This document shows positions 34,175 through 43,249 of a stretch of DNA of 64,000 bases, one piece after another. The translations under genes and the position numbers were made by a program. The notes beneath the pieces were generated by a model. It ran no database searches. It was not told the origin of the DNA and saw only the letters and a program-made list of their open reading frames with translations. The first letter of the stretch is position 1; each line of letters starts with the position of its first letter. The stretch comes from Bacteroidales bacterium (GTDB lineage: Bacteria > Bacteroidota > Bacteroidia > Bacteroidales > P3). The stretch spans positions 60,930-124,929 of the forward strand of contig JAFYSZ010000025.1 in assembly GCA_017559135.1 (NCBI GenBank), written 5' to 3'.

Positions 34175-34981
34175 ATGGATTTTTTTTATCGGGAAATGGT
34201 GTCTGACAATAGGCAAGATAAGACTATTTTGATAGCACATGGTTGGCTTGGAATGGGAGAGCATTGGCTTAAAATAGGAGAATTTTTAGCGGATTGTGGT
34301 TTTCATGTTTTGATTCCCGACTTGCCTAATCACGGAAGAAGTTTTCACACAGATGATTTCTCATACGAGGAAATGGCTTCTTTTCTTCACGATTTTGTTG
34401 AAAGAAAAAAAATCTCTGAATCGCCAATTCTCATTGGGCATTCAATGGGAGGAAAATTGATAATGAAGATGGCAGATTTATTCCCAAATGAATATGAAAG
34501 ATTAGTCATAATTGATATTTTGCCAATAAATTATCCTTTTTTGCTTTCTGAAAATGGTATAGCAAATGTGTTGTTAAATATTGATATTTCAAAGTTTTTA
34601 ACTCGTGGAGAATTGCTTAATCATTTGAAAAAGCAGATTTTTGATAAGGGTTGGCTCGCTTTAATAATGCAGAATGTGCAAACTGAAATCATTTCAGAAA
34701 TTGATAATAAGATAAGGCTTTCTTGGAAATCTAATGTTCCGATGTTGGCAAAAAAAATGGATAAAGTTGCAGGTGGAATAGAGATTGGAAAAATAGAAAC
34801 GCCGACACTTCTTATTAGGGGAGATAGTTCTGATTTCACAAAAAAGGAAGATTTGTGGATTTTAAAAGAAAAATTTCCTAATTCTAAAATTGAGACAATA
34901 AATTCTTGTGGGCATTGGGTTATGGTAGAGAAAACAATTTTGTTTTTAAAACAACTTTTATTATATCTTGGCGTTAATTAG
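34175..34981 (+). CDS. Alpha/beta-hydrolase fold protein
   Basis: From ATG 34175 the product has 268 residues and no signal peptide. The nucleophile elbow is GHSMGGK with Ser90; HGWLGMGEHW near residue 22 forms the oxyanion region; LLIRGDSSDF supplies the acid and NSCGHWVMVE the catalytic His near the end. PDLPNHGRS is also typical. The architecture resembles small esterases and MenH/BioH-like hydrolases, but the substrate cannot be assigned. It is divergent from rnfA and 49 bases ahead of the antiporter gene. A start at TTG 34142 is rejected because the promoter covers it. Confidence 0.85.
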   Translation: MDFFYREMVSDNRQDKTILIAHGWLGMGEHWLKIGEFLADCGFHVLIPDLPNHGRSFHTDDFSYEEMASFLHDFVERKKISESPILIGHSMGGKLIMKMADLFPNEYERLVIIDILPINYPFLLSENGIANVLLNIDISKFLTRGELLNHLKKQIFDKGWLALIMQNVQTEIISEIDNKIRLSWKSNVPMLAKKMDKVAGGIEIGKIETPTLLIRGDSSDFTKKEDLWILKEKFPNSKIETINSCGHWVMVEKTILFLKQLLLYLGVN

Positions 34982-35001
34982 GTAAAAAAAAGAATTTTAC
35001 G

Positions 35002-35009
35002 TATTTTTG
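35002..35009 (+). promoter_or_regulatory. Predicted -7 element of the antiporter-ackA-aspS operon
   Basis: TATTTTTG matches TAnnTTTG 21 bases before ATG 35031 and covers the alternative TTG start at 35007. Confidence 0.55.
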
Positions 35010-35030
35010 CAACCGTTAAACAAAAGTATT

Positions 35031-36530
35031 ATGCAGATTCAAATTGAGCTTATCCTATTAGTTTTATCTTTTTTGTTCTTTTTGAGCGTTTTTGCAGGTA
35101 AAGCGAGTTCTAAGTATGGAGTACCTTCTCTTTTGTTATTCTTAGGTGTTGGAATGTTAGCTGGTAGCGATGGACTTGGTGTGCAATTTGATGATATTTA
35201 CATCGCTCAGGCAATAGGAACAGTGGCTCTGTGTATTATTTTGTTTTCTGGGGGAATGGATACAAAGGTAAATGAAATAAAACCAGTTATTTTGCAAGGA
35301 GTTCTTCTTTCTACTTTTGGTGTTTTAATCACTGCTTTAATTATGGGGGTGTTGGTTTGGTTTGTTTTAGGTAAAACGAATGCAAGTGCTGGCGTTGGAT
35401 TTCTTGGTTCACTGCTTTTAGCCTCAATTATGTCCTCTACCGATTCTGCATCAGTCTTTTCTATTCTTCGTTCAAAAGGTTTGAATCTTAAACAAAATCT
35501 TCGCCCTATGCTTGAATTGGAAAGTGGTAGTAATGATCCGATGGCTTATCTTTTAGTGCTGACTCTTGTTGATATAATAGCGATTGGTGATGTTCCAAGC
35601 CTATGGGTGATTGTTGGAAAACTTATAATGCAACTTGCAGTAGGATTTGGCTTAGGTTATGCACTTGGAAAATTTGCAATTTTTGTGATAAACAGAATTA
35701 AAATAGGTAATGATTCTCTTTATCCTATATTAGTTTTTACGTTTTGTATATTTATTTTTTCTGCAACTTACTTTTTGCAAGGGAATGGATACTTAGCAGT
35801 TTATATAGCAGGCTTAGTGATTGGTAATTCAAAGTTTGTTCATAAACGTTCATCAATTAAATTTTTTGATGGTTTAGCTTGGCTTTTCCAACTCATTATG
35901 TTCTTGATGTTAGGTTTGCTTGTTAATCCTCACGAACTATTACCTATAATTCTTCCAGCCCTAATTATTAGTTTGTTAATGATATTTATTGCACGTCCTT
36001 TAACAGTTTATTTATGTTTGTTGCCGTTTAGAAAAATGACTTTTAAGGCAAAGACATACGTTTCTTGGGTTGGTTTGCGTGGAGCAGTGCCTATTATTTT
36101 TGCAATAATGCCTTTGGCCGCTAATTTGCCAAATGCACGTTTGATATTTAACATTGTCTTTTTCTGTACCTTGATTTCTCTTTTGTTGCAAGGAACTTCG
36201 TTGCCTATTGTGGCACGTTGGTTAAAATTAGCAGAGAAATCGCAAAATGTTTCAAAACTTCGTGATTTTGATATAGATGTTTCTAATGATATTAAAACAG
36301 TTTTGGCCGAAGTTGAATTGAATGAAAATACTTTTGAAGTTGGAAATCGTCTTATGGATATAAAATTGCCAGATAATTCTTTGGCTGTGATGGTTAAACG
36401 AGATGAAAAATATTTTGTTCCAACAGGAAAAACAGAACTAAATCCAAAAGATAAACTTCTTATAATGACAGATGATTACGATTCTTTACAAGAGGTTTAC
36501 AAAAAATTGAAAGTAGAAAATAAAAACTAA
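35031..36530 (+). CDS. Potassium (or sodium)/proton antiporter, CvrA/NhaP2 type
   Basis: From ATG 35031 the product has 499 residues: about 12 membrane helices of the CPA1/NhaP type (SKYGVPSLLLFLGVGMLAGS; STDSASVFSILRSKGLNL; ELESGSNDPMAYLLVL with the ion-binding Asn-Asp pair; WVGLRGAVPIIFAIMPLA), then a cytoplasmic RCK_C (TrkA_C) regulatory domain from about residue 415 (FEVGNRLMDIKLPDNSLAVM). The domain combination is that of NhaP2/CvrA, which exports K+ or Na+ for H+. It leads a tight operon with ackA, plsC-like and aspS. A partner in Na+/H+ balance for Rnf is a reasonable guess. Confidence 0.9.
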   Translation: MQIQIELILLVLSFLFFLSVFAGKASSKYGVPSLLLFLGVGMLAGSDGLGVQFDDIYIAQAIGTVALCIILFSGGMDTKVNEIKPVILQGVLLSTFGVLITALIMGVLVWFVLGKTNASAGVGFLGSLLLASIMSSTDSASVFSILRSKGLNLKQNLRPMLELESGSNDPMAYLLVLTLVDIIAIGDVPSLWVIVGKLIMQLAVGFGLGYALGKFAIFVINRIKIGNDSLYPILVFTFCIFIFSATYFLQGNGYLAVYIAGLVIGNSKFVHKRSSIKFFDGLAWLFQLIMFLMLGLLVNPHELLPIILPALIISLLMIFIARPLTVYLCLLPFRKMTFKAKTYVSWVGLRGAVPIIFAIMPLAANLPNARLIFNIVFFCTLISLLLQGTSLPIVARWLKLAEKSQNVSKLRDFDIDVSNDIKTVLAEVELNENTFEVGNRLMDIKLPDNSLAVMVKRDEKYFVPTGKTELNPKDKLLIMTDDYDSLQEVYKKLKVENKN

Positions 36531-36543
36531 AATATAATAAAAA

Positions 36544-37746
36544 ATGAAAATATTAGTATTAAACTGTGGAAGCAGTTCTATCAAGTATCAATTGATTGAT
36601 ATGGATAACAATGCCACTTTATTGGCAAAAGGATTGTTAGAAAGAATAGGATTAGAGATGGGCGAATTTACTCACAAGCCTGTCGGAAAAGATAAACACT
36701 ATGTAAAACAACCAATCCCTGATCACAAAGCAGGTATTAAGATGGTGTTAGATGCTTTGGTAGATGAAAAAATAGGAGTTATAGCTTCATTGACAGAAAT
36801 CAATGCTTGCGGACACAGAGTTGCTCACGGAGGAGAAATTTTCAAAGAATCAGTTTTAGTAGGAGAAAAAGAAAAAGAACAAATCAGAGCTTTATTTGCC
36901 TTAGCTCCACTTCACAACCCTGCAAACCTTCAAGGAATAGAAGCAATGGAAGCAATATTGCCAAATGTTCCTCAGGTAGCTGTGTTTGACACTTCTTTCC
37001 ACCAATCAATGCCAGCAGAGGCTTATCTATATGCAATTCCATACGAATATTATCAAACAGACAAAGTTCGTCGCTATGGATTCCACGGTACTTCTCACAG
37101 ATTTGTTGCTCCAAAAGCAGCAAAAATGGCAGGATTGGACATAAACAATTCAAAAATCATTTCTTGCCACTTGGGATCAGGTGCTTCAATTTGTGCAGTT
37201 AAGAATGGAAAATCAGTAGATACTTCTATGGGATTCACACCTGTTGAAGGATTGATTATGGGTTCAAGATGTGGAGATTTAGATCTTGGAGTACTTCTTT
37301 ATATTGCTGAAAAAGAAAATATGACCATTAAAGATATGAACAATTTCATCAATAAAAAATGTGGTTTGAATGGAATCACAGGCGGAGTTGTTGATATGCG
37401 TGATATAATGGCAGGAAAAAGAGAAGGAAAAGAAAGAGAAACTTATGCTTTCGATATGTTTGCATACAGAGTTAAGAAATACATTGGAGCATACGCTGCT
37501 GCAATGGGTGGAGTTGATGCAATCTTATTCACAGGCGGTATTGGAGAAAATGCTTGGTGGCAAAGACAAGAAATTTGTCGTGGTTTAGAGTTCTTGGGTG
37601 CTGAAATAGATGAAAAACAAAATGAAGCGATGGCAGGACAAGACGGTATAATTTCAAAAGAAAGTAGTAAAGTCAAAATCCTTTCTGTAACTACTGACGA
37701 AGAATTAGTCATTGCACAAGATACTTATTCAATTGTAAAAAAATAA
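36544..37746 (+). CDS. ackA: Acetate kinase
   Basis: The 400-residue enzyme interconverts acetyl phosphate plus ADP and acetate plus ATP, the substrate-level phosphorylation step after PFOR. Family motifs: VLNCGSSSIKYQLID at the start, GHRVAHGG, FDTSFHQSMP, YGFHGTSHRFVAP, SCHLGSGASICAV and ILFTGGIGENA near the end. Length is standard. It is 13 bases after the antiporter gene and abuts the acyltransferase gene. No pta is visible in the window. Confidence 0.97.
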   Translation: MKILVLNCGSSSIKYQLIDMDNNATLLAKGLLERIGLEMGEFTHKPVGKDKHYVKQPIPDHKAGIKMVLDALVDEKIGVIASLTEINACGHRVAHGGEIFKESVLVGEKEKEQIRALFALAPLHNPANLQGIEAMEAILPNVPQVAVFDTSFHQSMPAEAYLYAIPYEYYQTDKVRRYGFHGTSHRFVAPKAAKMAGLDINNSKIISCHLGSGASICAVKNGKSVDTSMGFTPVEGLIMGSRCGDLDLGVLLYIAEKENMTIKDMNNFINKKCGLNGITGGVVDMRDIMAGKREGKERETYAFDMFAYRVKKYIGAYAAAMGGVDAILFTGGIGENAWWQRQEICRGLEFLGAEIDEKQNEAMAGQDGIISKESSKVKILSVTTDEELVIAQDTYSIVKK

Positions 37747-38313
37747 ATGAAGAAATTTGCGGATTTCCTTATGTGGCTTGGCGGTTGGAAACTAATTGGC
37801 GAGCCAGAACCTCAGATGAAAAATTGTGTATTCATAGAAGCCCCACATACATCAATGTGGGACTTCGTTTGGGGGCGTTGCGGACTATGGAAATTAGGCG
37901 TTAATGCCCATTTTTTCATTAAAAAAGAAATGTTTTTCTTTCCTTTGGGGCCAATTTTAAAAGCCTTAGGTGGCGTTCCTGTTGATAGAAAAAAAGGAGC
38001 AGGTCTTGTAGATGAAGCAGTCAAAAGATTAAAAGAAGATAGCAACTTTTCGGTAATCATAACTCCTGAAGGAACTCGCAAATACACTGAAAATTGGAAA
38101 AAAGGCTTCTATCACATAGCAATGAAATCAGGAAAACCTATCTATTTATCTTGGTTAGACTATGAGAAAAAACAAGGTGGAAGCGGAAAAATCTTCTATC
38201 CAACAGGTAATTATGAAGAAGATTTAAAGGAAATCCAAGAATTTTATAAGGATAAAGTAGCAAAATATCCCGAAAACTTTAATCTAAGTAAACAATATCA
38301 AAATAAACAATAA
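37747..38313 (+). CDS. 1-acylglycerol-phosphate acyltransferase-family protein (PlsC-like)
   Basis: The 188-residue product has the acyltransferase H(x4)D motif in APHTSMWDF (near residues 33-39) and the substrate motif [17 protein letters not shown] (near residue 102). GGVPVDRKK is the intermediate block. Members transfer acyl chains to lysophosphatidic acid or related lipids at the inner membrane; the short length and lack of a clear N-terminal helix fit the small Bacteroidota branch. The ATG directly follows the ackA stop codon, and aspS starts seven bases downstream. Confidence 0.88.
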   Translation: MKKFADFLMWLGGWKLIGEPEPQMKNCVFIEAPHTSMWDFVWGRCGLWKLGVNAHFFIKKEMFFFPLGPILKALGGVPVDRKKGAGLVDEAVKRLKEDSNFSVIITPEGTRKYTENWKKGFYHIAMKSGKPIYLSWLDYEKKQGGSGKIFYPTGNYEEDLKEIQEFYKDKVAKYPENFNLSKQYQNKQ

Positions 38314-38320
38314 CAAAATT

Positions 38321-40072
38321 ATGTTAAGAACTTACACTTGCGGAGAATTAACTCTCAAAGATTGTGGTACACAAGTAACACTCGCAGGTTGGTTGCAACG
38401 TTCTCGCGATTTAGGCGGCATGACCTTTATTGACCTAAGAGATCGTTATGGAATAACACAACTTGTCTTTAATATGGAAACAAATTCTGCCTTGTGCGAA
38501 AAAGCAAGAACACTTGGAAGAGAATATGTATTACAAATTAAAGGAGTTGTTGCAGAGAGAAGCAATAAAAATAAAAACATACCAACAGGAGATATAGAAA
38601 TTCTTGTAGAAGACATAACGATATTAAACGAATCTAAAACACCGCCTTTCACAATTGAAGACAACACAGATGGAGGCGAAGAATTAAGAATGAAATATCG
38701 TTATTTAGACCTTAGAAGAGGTGTTGTGAGAAAAAATCTTGAATTAAGACACCAACTTTCCATACTCATCAGAAATTATATGAACGATAAAAAGTTTATG
38801 GAAATAGAAACACCATTCTTAATTCGTTCAACACCAGAGGGAGCGAGAGATTTCGTAGTGCCTTCAAGAGTAAATCCAAACGAATTCTATGCTTTACCTC
38901 AATCTCCTCAGACTTTCAAACAATTATTGATGGTTGCAGGTTACGATCGCTATTTCCAAATCGTAAAATGTTTTAGAGATGAAGATTTAAGAGCCGATCG
39001 CCAACCAGAATTTACACAAGTAGATTGCGAAATGAGTTTTGTAGAACAAGAAGACGTTTTACAAATGTTTGAAGGCTTGATGAAATACCTATTTAAGCAA
39101 GTAAAAGGCTTAGAATTAGGTGATTTCCCACGAATGACTTACGCAGATGCAATGAAATATTATGGAAGCGACAAACCTGATACAAGATTTGAGATGAAGT
39201 TTGTGGAATTGAATGATGTAGTTCAAGGAAATGGATTCTCTGTTTTTGATTCTGCGGAATTAGTTGTGGGAATTTGTGCAGAGGGTTGTGCAAACTATAC
39301 TCGTAAACAATTAGATGAATTAACCGATTTCGTAAAACGTCCACAAGTTGGAGCAAGTGGATTAGTTTATATCAAGTATAACGAAGACGGAACATTCAAA
39401 TCATCTGTGGATAAGTTCTTTAACGCAGAGCAATTACAAAAAGTAGCAGATAAATTCAACGCAAAACCAGGCGATTTAATGCTTGTGATGGCAGGAAAGA
39501 AGGAAAAAACTCAAACTTCTTTGTGTGCTTTGCGTCTTGAAATGGGGGACAGACTCGGATTAAGAGATCCTTTCAACTATAAGCCGTTATGGGTTGTGGA
39601 TTTCCCACTTTTAGAATGGGACGAAGAAACTCAACGTTTTTATGCAAAGCATCACCCATTTACTTCTTTGAAATCAGAGGATTATTCAAAGCTTTTCACA
39701 TCTCCGGGCGAAGTTCGTGCAAATGCTTACGACCTTGTGGTAAACGGAACAGAGATTGGAGGAGGTTCAATAAGAATTTACGACCGAAATATGCAGAACG
39801 ATATGTTTAAAGCATTAGGTTTCAGTGAGGAAGAAGCACAAGCACAATTCGGATTCTTATTAAATGCCTTTGAATATGGTGCTCCACCTCACGGAGGTAT
39901 TGCTTTCGGTTTCGATAGAATGTGTTCAATGTTCGCTGGCGTTGAGACAATTAGAGATTTCATTGCTTTCCCTAAAAATAATAAAGCAAGAGATATTATG
40001 ATTGAAAGTCCATCAGAAATTTCTCCTGCTCAACTTGAAGAATTGAATATTTCGCTTATTCCAAAGCAATAA
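38321..40072 (+). CDS. aspS: Aspartyl-tRNA synthetase
   Basis: The 583-residue class II synthetase begins with the OB-fold anticodon-binding domain ([24 protein letters not shown], cited here as residues 20-43). Motif 2 is [18 protein letters not shown], and motif 3 is [10 protein letters not shown] near residue 527. A GAD insertion domain (about residues 285-405) marks the bacterial type. Length is normal. Whether it also charges tRNA-Asn cannot be judged here. It ends the antiporter-ackA operon, before a clear terminator. Confidence 0.97.
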   Translation: MLRTYTCGELTLKDCGTQVTLAGWLQRSRDLGGMTFIDLRDRYGITQLVFNMETNSALCEKARTLGREYVLQIKGVVAERSNKNKNIPTGDIEILVEDITILNESKTPPFTIEDNTDGGEELRMKYRYLDLRRGVVRKNLELRHQLSILIRNYMNDKKFMEIETPFLIRSTPEGARDFVVPSRVNPNEFYALPQSPQTFKQLLMVAGYDRYFQIVKCFRDEDLRADRQPEFTQVDCEMSFVEQEDVLQMFEGLMKYLFKQVKGLELGDFPRMTYADAMKYYGSDKPDTRFEMKFVELNDVVQGNGFSVFDSAELVVGICAEGCANYTRKQLDELTDFVKRPQVGASGLVYIKYNEDGTFKSSVDKFFNAEQLQKVADKFNAKPGDLMLVMAGKKEKTQTSLCALRLEMGDRLGLRDPFNYKPLWVVDFPLLEWDEETQRFYAKHHPFTSLKSEDYSKLFTSPGEVRANAYDLVVNGTEIGGGSIRIYDRNMQNDMFKALGFSEEEAQAQFGFLLNAFEYGAPPHGGIAFGFDRMCSMFAGVETIRDFIAFPKNNKARDIMIESPSEISPAQLEELNISLIPKQ

Positions 40073-40091
40073 AAAACGAATCGTATTATAG

Positions 40092-40128
40092 AAATAACGG
40101 ATTTTTTTAAGAAAGTCCGTTATTTTTT
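40092..40128 (+). terminator. Terminator after aspS
   Basis: A 10-base-pair stem (40092-40101 with 40116-40125) is followed by a run of T, 19 bases after the aspS stop. Confidence 0.85.
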
Positions 40129-40160
40129 TTATTCTTAAAAGTCATAAAATCAGCGTTTTA

Positions 40161-40169
40161 CCCCCCCCC
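40161..40169. repeat. C9 homopolymer tract upstream of an outer-membrane protein gene
   Basis: Nine consecutive C in a strongly AT-rich intergenic region, 21 bases upstream of the -33 element of the following surface-protein gene. Such tracts are prone to slippage and can alter promoter strength. Confidence 0.7.
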
Positions 40170-40190
40170 ATAAACAAAATTAGGGTTTTG

Positions 40191-40223
40191 TTTGTTAGTT
40201 ATAGTGAAATATTTGTAAATTTG
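40191..40223 (+). promoter_or_regulatory. Predicted promoter of the 40261 outer-membrane protein gene
   Basis: TTTG (40191-40194), a 21-base spacer and TAAATTTG (40216-40223) fit the Bacteroidota consensus. Transcription would start near 40230, favouring ATG 40261 over the in-frame ATG 40234. Confidence 0.7.
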
Positions 40224-40260
40224 CCATATAGAAATGATTGTAAACCAAAATTTATTAAAT

Positions 40261-40983
40261 ATGAAAAAACACGCAAAATTAGCATTGATTTGTTTTTCAA
40301 TGTGTTCGCTTTTCGCATTCACAGAAGCAAAAGCACAAGAAGTAATTACAGAAGAAGTTTATGTAGAAGAAGCAGTTGAAGAAAAAGAGTCCTTCGATGA
40401 TTTCTGGGAAGTTTATTATTCTTATTCAACGATGGACTTCAATTATGATTTAATTGCGAAAGATTTAGGAGCAGAAACTCCTCAACATGGCATTGGTATA
40501 GGAATGAGAGCTATAATTCCATTAGGAACAGACTATTTTACAATGAATTATAACTTTGGATATACTTTTGGTCTTAGACAATATTCTGATAATTATTCAG
40601 AAATGACAAGAAACAGAACTCTTTCTCATACACTATATGTTGATTTAGGTTTTGGAGGACAAGTTTTCTTTACTAAAAATCATAAAAACGGAATAGGACT
40701 TTCAGCAGGATTTGGTTATGACTATTCAGAATTGCAATTATCTAAAGCTCCTGCTGGATATGCTATGGTTTTAGATTCTAAAGTTATGCAACACGCATTC
40801 TATGTTCCTGTTGGACTAAGACTTTTCTTTGGCGATTTTTCACTTTCTGGAACTTTACGTTTTCCAGTCTTTGACATAGATATGACAATTGAAAGTAGAA
40901 ATCCTCAAAATTTCAGTCCAATAAAAGAAGATCGTACATTATATATGTTACCTTTGGAAATAGGAATAGGATTTAAATTCTAA
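40261..40983 (+). CDS. Predicted outer-membrane beta-barrel protein, possibly phase-variable
   Basis: From ATG 40261 the product has 240 residues. The signal peptide (KKHAKLALICFSMCSLFAF...KAQ) is followed by an acidic linker (EVITEEVYVEEAVEEKE) and a region of aromatic, alternating strands (YFTMNYNFGYTFGLRQY, HTLYVDLGFGGQVFF, GIGLSAGFGYDY), ending in GIGFKF with terminal Phe. This is a small barrel of about eight strands; no known family recognised. The start was chosen because the signal peptide begins there and the promoter lies just upstream. A C9 tract upstream suggests on/off or graded expression. Two stacked hairpins follow the gene. Confidence 0.72.
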   Translation: MKKHAKLALICFSMCSLFAFTEAKAQEVITEEVYVEEAVEEKESFDDFWEVYYSYSTMDFNYDLIAKDLGAETPQHGIGIGMRAIIPLGTDYFTMNYNFGYTFGLRQYSDNYSEMTRNRTLSHTLYVDLGFGGQVFFTKNHKNGIGLSAGFGYDYSELQLSKAPAGYAMVLDSKVMQHAFYVPVGLRLFFGDFSLSGTLRFPVFDIDMTIESRNPQNFSPIKEDRTLYMLPLEIGIGFKF

Positions 40984-41017
40984 GCAAAATATTTCTTTGA
41001 TTTAGAAAATTATTTCA

Positions 41018-41072
41018 AAGAAATAAAAAAATAACTCTTTGTTTTATTTTATTAAAGCAAAGAGTTATTTTT
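41018..41072 (+). terminator. Terminator, third member of the 79-base repeat family
   Basis: A 15-base-pair stem (41027-41041 with 41058-41072) ends in a T-run. The first 21 bases (41018-41038) are identical to the start of the terminator in both 79-base repeats (26646 and 28717 onward), but the rest has diverged. Confidence 0.75.
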
Positions 41073-41272
41073 ATTGTTATTCGATAAGAAATCTTTAATT
41101 TTCGTAAAAATCTTAAAATTCTAAAAATTCCTTTAACCAACTGCAAGCAAAATATTTACAAATGAAAAATGCGATTTTAAGACAAAATGCTTAAAGAAAA
41201 TTTAATCAACAGATGAATTGTCTTGATTTTTTAAAAATATAAGCACTTAACGTAAAAAATAGATAAAACAAA

Positions 41273-41306
41273 AAAATAGGGATTTGTTGATTCAAATCCC
41301 TATTTT
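41273..41306 (-). terminator. Terminator of the MFS transporter gene
   Basis: A 14-base-pair stem (41273-41286 with 41293-41306) with a 6-base loop and T-run on the minus strand lies 27 bases beyond the stop codon. Confidence 0.85.
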
Positions 41307-41332
41307 GCAATTACTTAAACTAAAAATTATAC

Positions 41333-42946
41333 TTAGTCTTTGATATTTGGTTCTTCCAATCCAAGACCTTTTTTCTTATCCCAAGCTTTCAAAACGAAGC
41401 CAAGAATCAATGCAGCTATACCTAAGCAAGCTAACATCACTAAAGGCCAAGTGTAATCATACTCTAATGGATTTGCAACGCCTTCATTTGTGTTTGCTAA
41501 TACCTTTCCGATTAACATTGGGAATAACCACAAACCTATGTTTTGAATCCAGAAAATTAAAGAGTAAGCTGAACCGATTACTTTTTGATCTACTAATTTT
41601 GGAACGCTTGGCCACAATGCTGCGGGTACTAATGAGAATGACGCTCCTAATACTAAGATAGTTACGTAAGCTACAATTGTTCCTCCAATAGCACTTTCTC
41701 TAAACATTGGTAATACAAACGCAAATGTTAAGTGGCAAACAATTAACAATAACGAACCAATCATTAACATAGATGCTGCTTTACCTTTGTGATCCACATA
41801 GTTACCTAAAATAGGAGTGATTGCAACTGCTAATAATGGGAATACAGCGAATACAGATTCAGCAGAACCTCTCATATATCCCATATAACAATAACTAATC
41901 AAAGCAACGATTGCTAATCCCATTAAACCATATTTTGCAGTTGTGTTTTTAGAGAAATTACTTGCAAACGAGCCAATTGCAACTACTAACATAATTAAAT
42001 ATTGTACGATAGTAACTGTTTCGCTTGCCCAAAATCCTGTTCCTGGTGTAAGAGTTAAATTACATTCAAGCATATTTACAGCGTATTTTTGGAATGGGAA
42101 AATAGCTGAATAGTAAAGAACGCAAAGTAAAGCAACTAACCAGAATCCTCCACTCTTTAAAATAGTTCCTATATCGCTAATTTTGAATGGATCATCTTTT
42201 TCTTCTGCTTCACCTGTTTGTGCATCTAATTTCTTATCCATAAAGAAATATACAATAAACATTATCAATGCGATGCAAAGTAAAACAACTCCGAAAGCAA
42301 CTGAACGAGCAACGTCAATATCTCCACCAAGTTTTGCGAAGAATGGAGAGAAAATCATACAAGTTGCAACTCCCAAACGTGCTAATGCCATTTCAGAACC
42401 CATAGCCAAAGCCATTTCTCTGCCTTTGAACCATTTAACAATACCACGTGATACTGTAATACCTGCCATTTCAACACCGCAACCGAAAACCATAAATCCT
42501 ATTGCAGCTAATTTAGCAGATGCTGGCATACCTCTATAAAAAGGAGAAACGCCTAATTCATCGAATCCTGGAATGTAGTTTAAATTGTTGGTAAACCAAG
42601 TGTGTAAACTGCTATCTGTAAAACTGTCAGTTACTGCATACCACTTAATTACAGCACCTACAAGCATTACAGCACCAGATAAAACAGCGGTGAATCTAAC
42701 TCCCATCTTGTCAAGTATGATTCCCGCAAAAATTAAGAAGAAAACAAACACATTTAGGAATGTTTCTGAACCTTGCATTGTTCCGAAAGCGGTTGGATCC
42801 CAGCCTCTTTCACTTTGCATTAAGGCTTGAATAGGTGATAAGATGTCCATAAAGATATATGAACAAAACATGGCGAAAGCCAACAATAATAGTGCAATCC
42901 ACCTAAATAAAGCACTATCTCTCAAAGTTTGAATCTTTTCTGTCAT
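41333..42946 (-). CDS. Major facilitator superfamily transporter, substrate unknown
   Basis: The 537-residue membrane protein has 12 or more helices. An MFS loop motif appears as GIILDKMGVRFTAVLSG after helix 2 and a second as GNYVDHKGKAASMLMIGS in the second half. A cytoplasmic linker rich in charges (DKKLDAQTGEAEEKDDPFK, about 238-256) separates the two halves. The C-terminus is charged (KKGLGLEEPNIKD). It is longer than classical 400-450 residue MFS members and resembles the oxalate/formate or nitrate-like branch in layout, but no substrate signature is evident. It is monocistronic, with a -7 element (TAGTTTTG, minus strand, 42978-42985) and its own terminator. Confidence 0.85.
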   Translation of the reverse strand: MTEKIQTLRDSALFRWIALLLLAFAMFCSYIFMDILSPIQALMQSERGWDPTAFGTMQGSETFLNVFVFFLIFAGIILDKMGVRFTAVLSGAVMLVGAVIKWYAVTDSFTDSSLHTWFTNNLNYIPGFDELGVSPFYRGMPASAKLAAIGFMVFGCGVEMAGITVSRGIVKWFKGREMALAMGSEMALARLGVATCMIFSPFFAKLGGDIDVARSVAFGVVLLCIALIMFIVYFFMDKKLDAQTGEAEEKDDPFKISDIGTILKSGGFWLVALLCVLYYSAIFPFQKYAVNMLECNLTLTPGTGFWASETVTIVQYLIMLVVAIGSFASNFSKNTTAKYGLMGLAIVALISYCYMGYMRGSAESVFAVFPLLAVAITPILGNYVDHKGKAASMLMIGSLLLIVCHLTFAFVLPMFRESAIGGTIVAYVTILVLGASFSLVPAALWPSVPKLVDQKVIGSAYSLIFWIQNIGLWLFPMLIGKVLANTNEGVANPLEYDYTWPLVMLACLGIAALILGFVLKAWDKKKGLGLEEPNIKD

Positions 42947-43249
42947 TATTTATTTGTTTTAAAAGTTTTTCTGTTTGCAAAACTATCAATTTTTTCTCTA
43001 AAAAAAGATTTTTATGTGTAAAATCTTAAAATTTTGCCTTTTTGATGTGTTTTTTTTATTTCGCGATTTTTAATCTTTATTTAATGCTATCACGCTATTT
43101 TTCTTTACTTTTTTGAAATTTTTAATATGATTATTTTTCTGAAATTTAGAGATGATGAATAATTTTTTTATCAAGAATTATGGAGTTATCAAATAAAATT
43201 TTAACTTTGCAAGTTCAAATAACTATATGTACTTAAAATATAAAGTGAT
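42947..43249. other. Divergent promoter region between the MFS gene and secDF
   Basis: No gene is seen in 303 bases. Probable -7 elements are TAGTTTTG on the minus strand (42978-42985) for the MFS gene and TAACTTTG on the plus strand (43202-43209) for secDF. The rest is AT-rich without notable repeats. Confidence 0.5.

Larger units (their letters stand above)
40984..41332. other. Convergent intergenic region with two facing terminators
   Basis: No gene is seen. Two hairpins follow the outer-membrane protein gene: 40990-41000 with 41115... that is, the first stem pairs 40990-40999 with 41016-41025, and the second, stronger one is listed separately. The middle (41073-41270) is AT-rich with nothing recognisable, and the terminator of the MFS gene is at 41273-41306. 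Confidence 0.5.
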
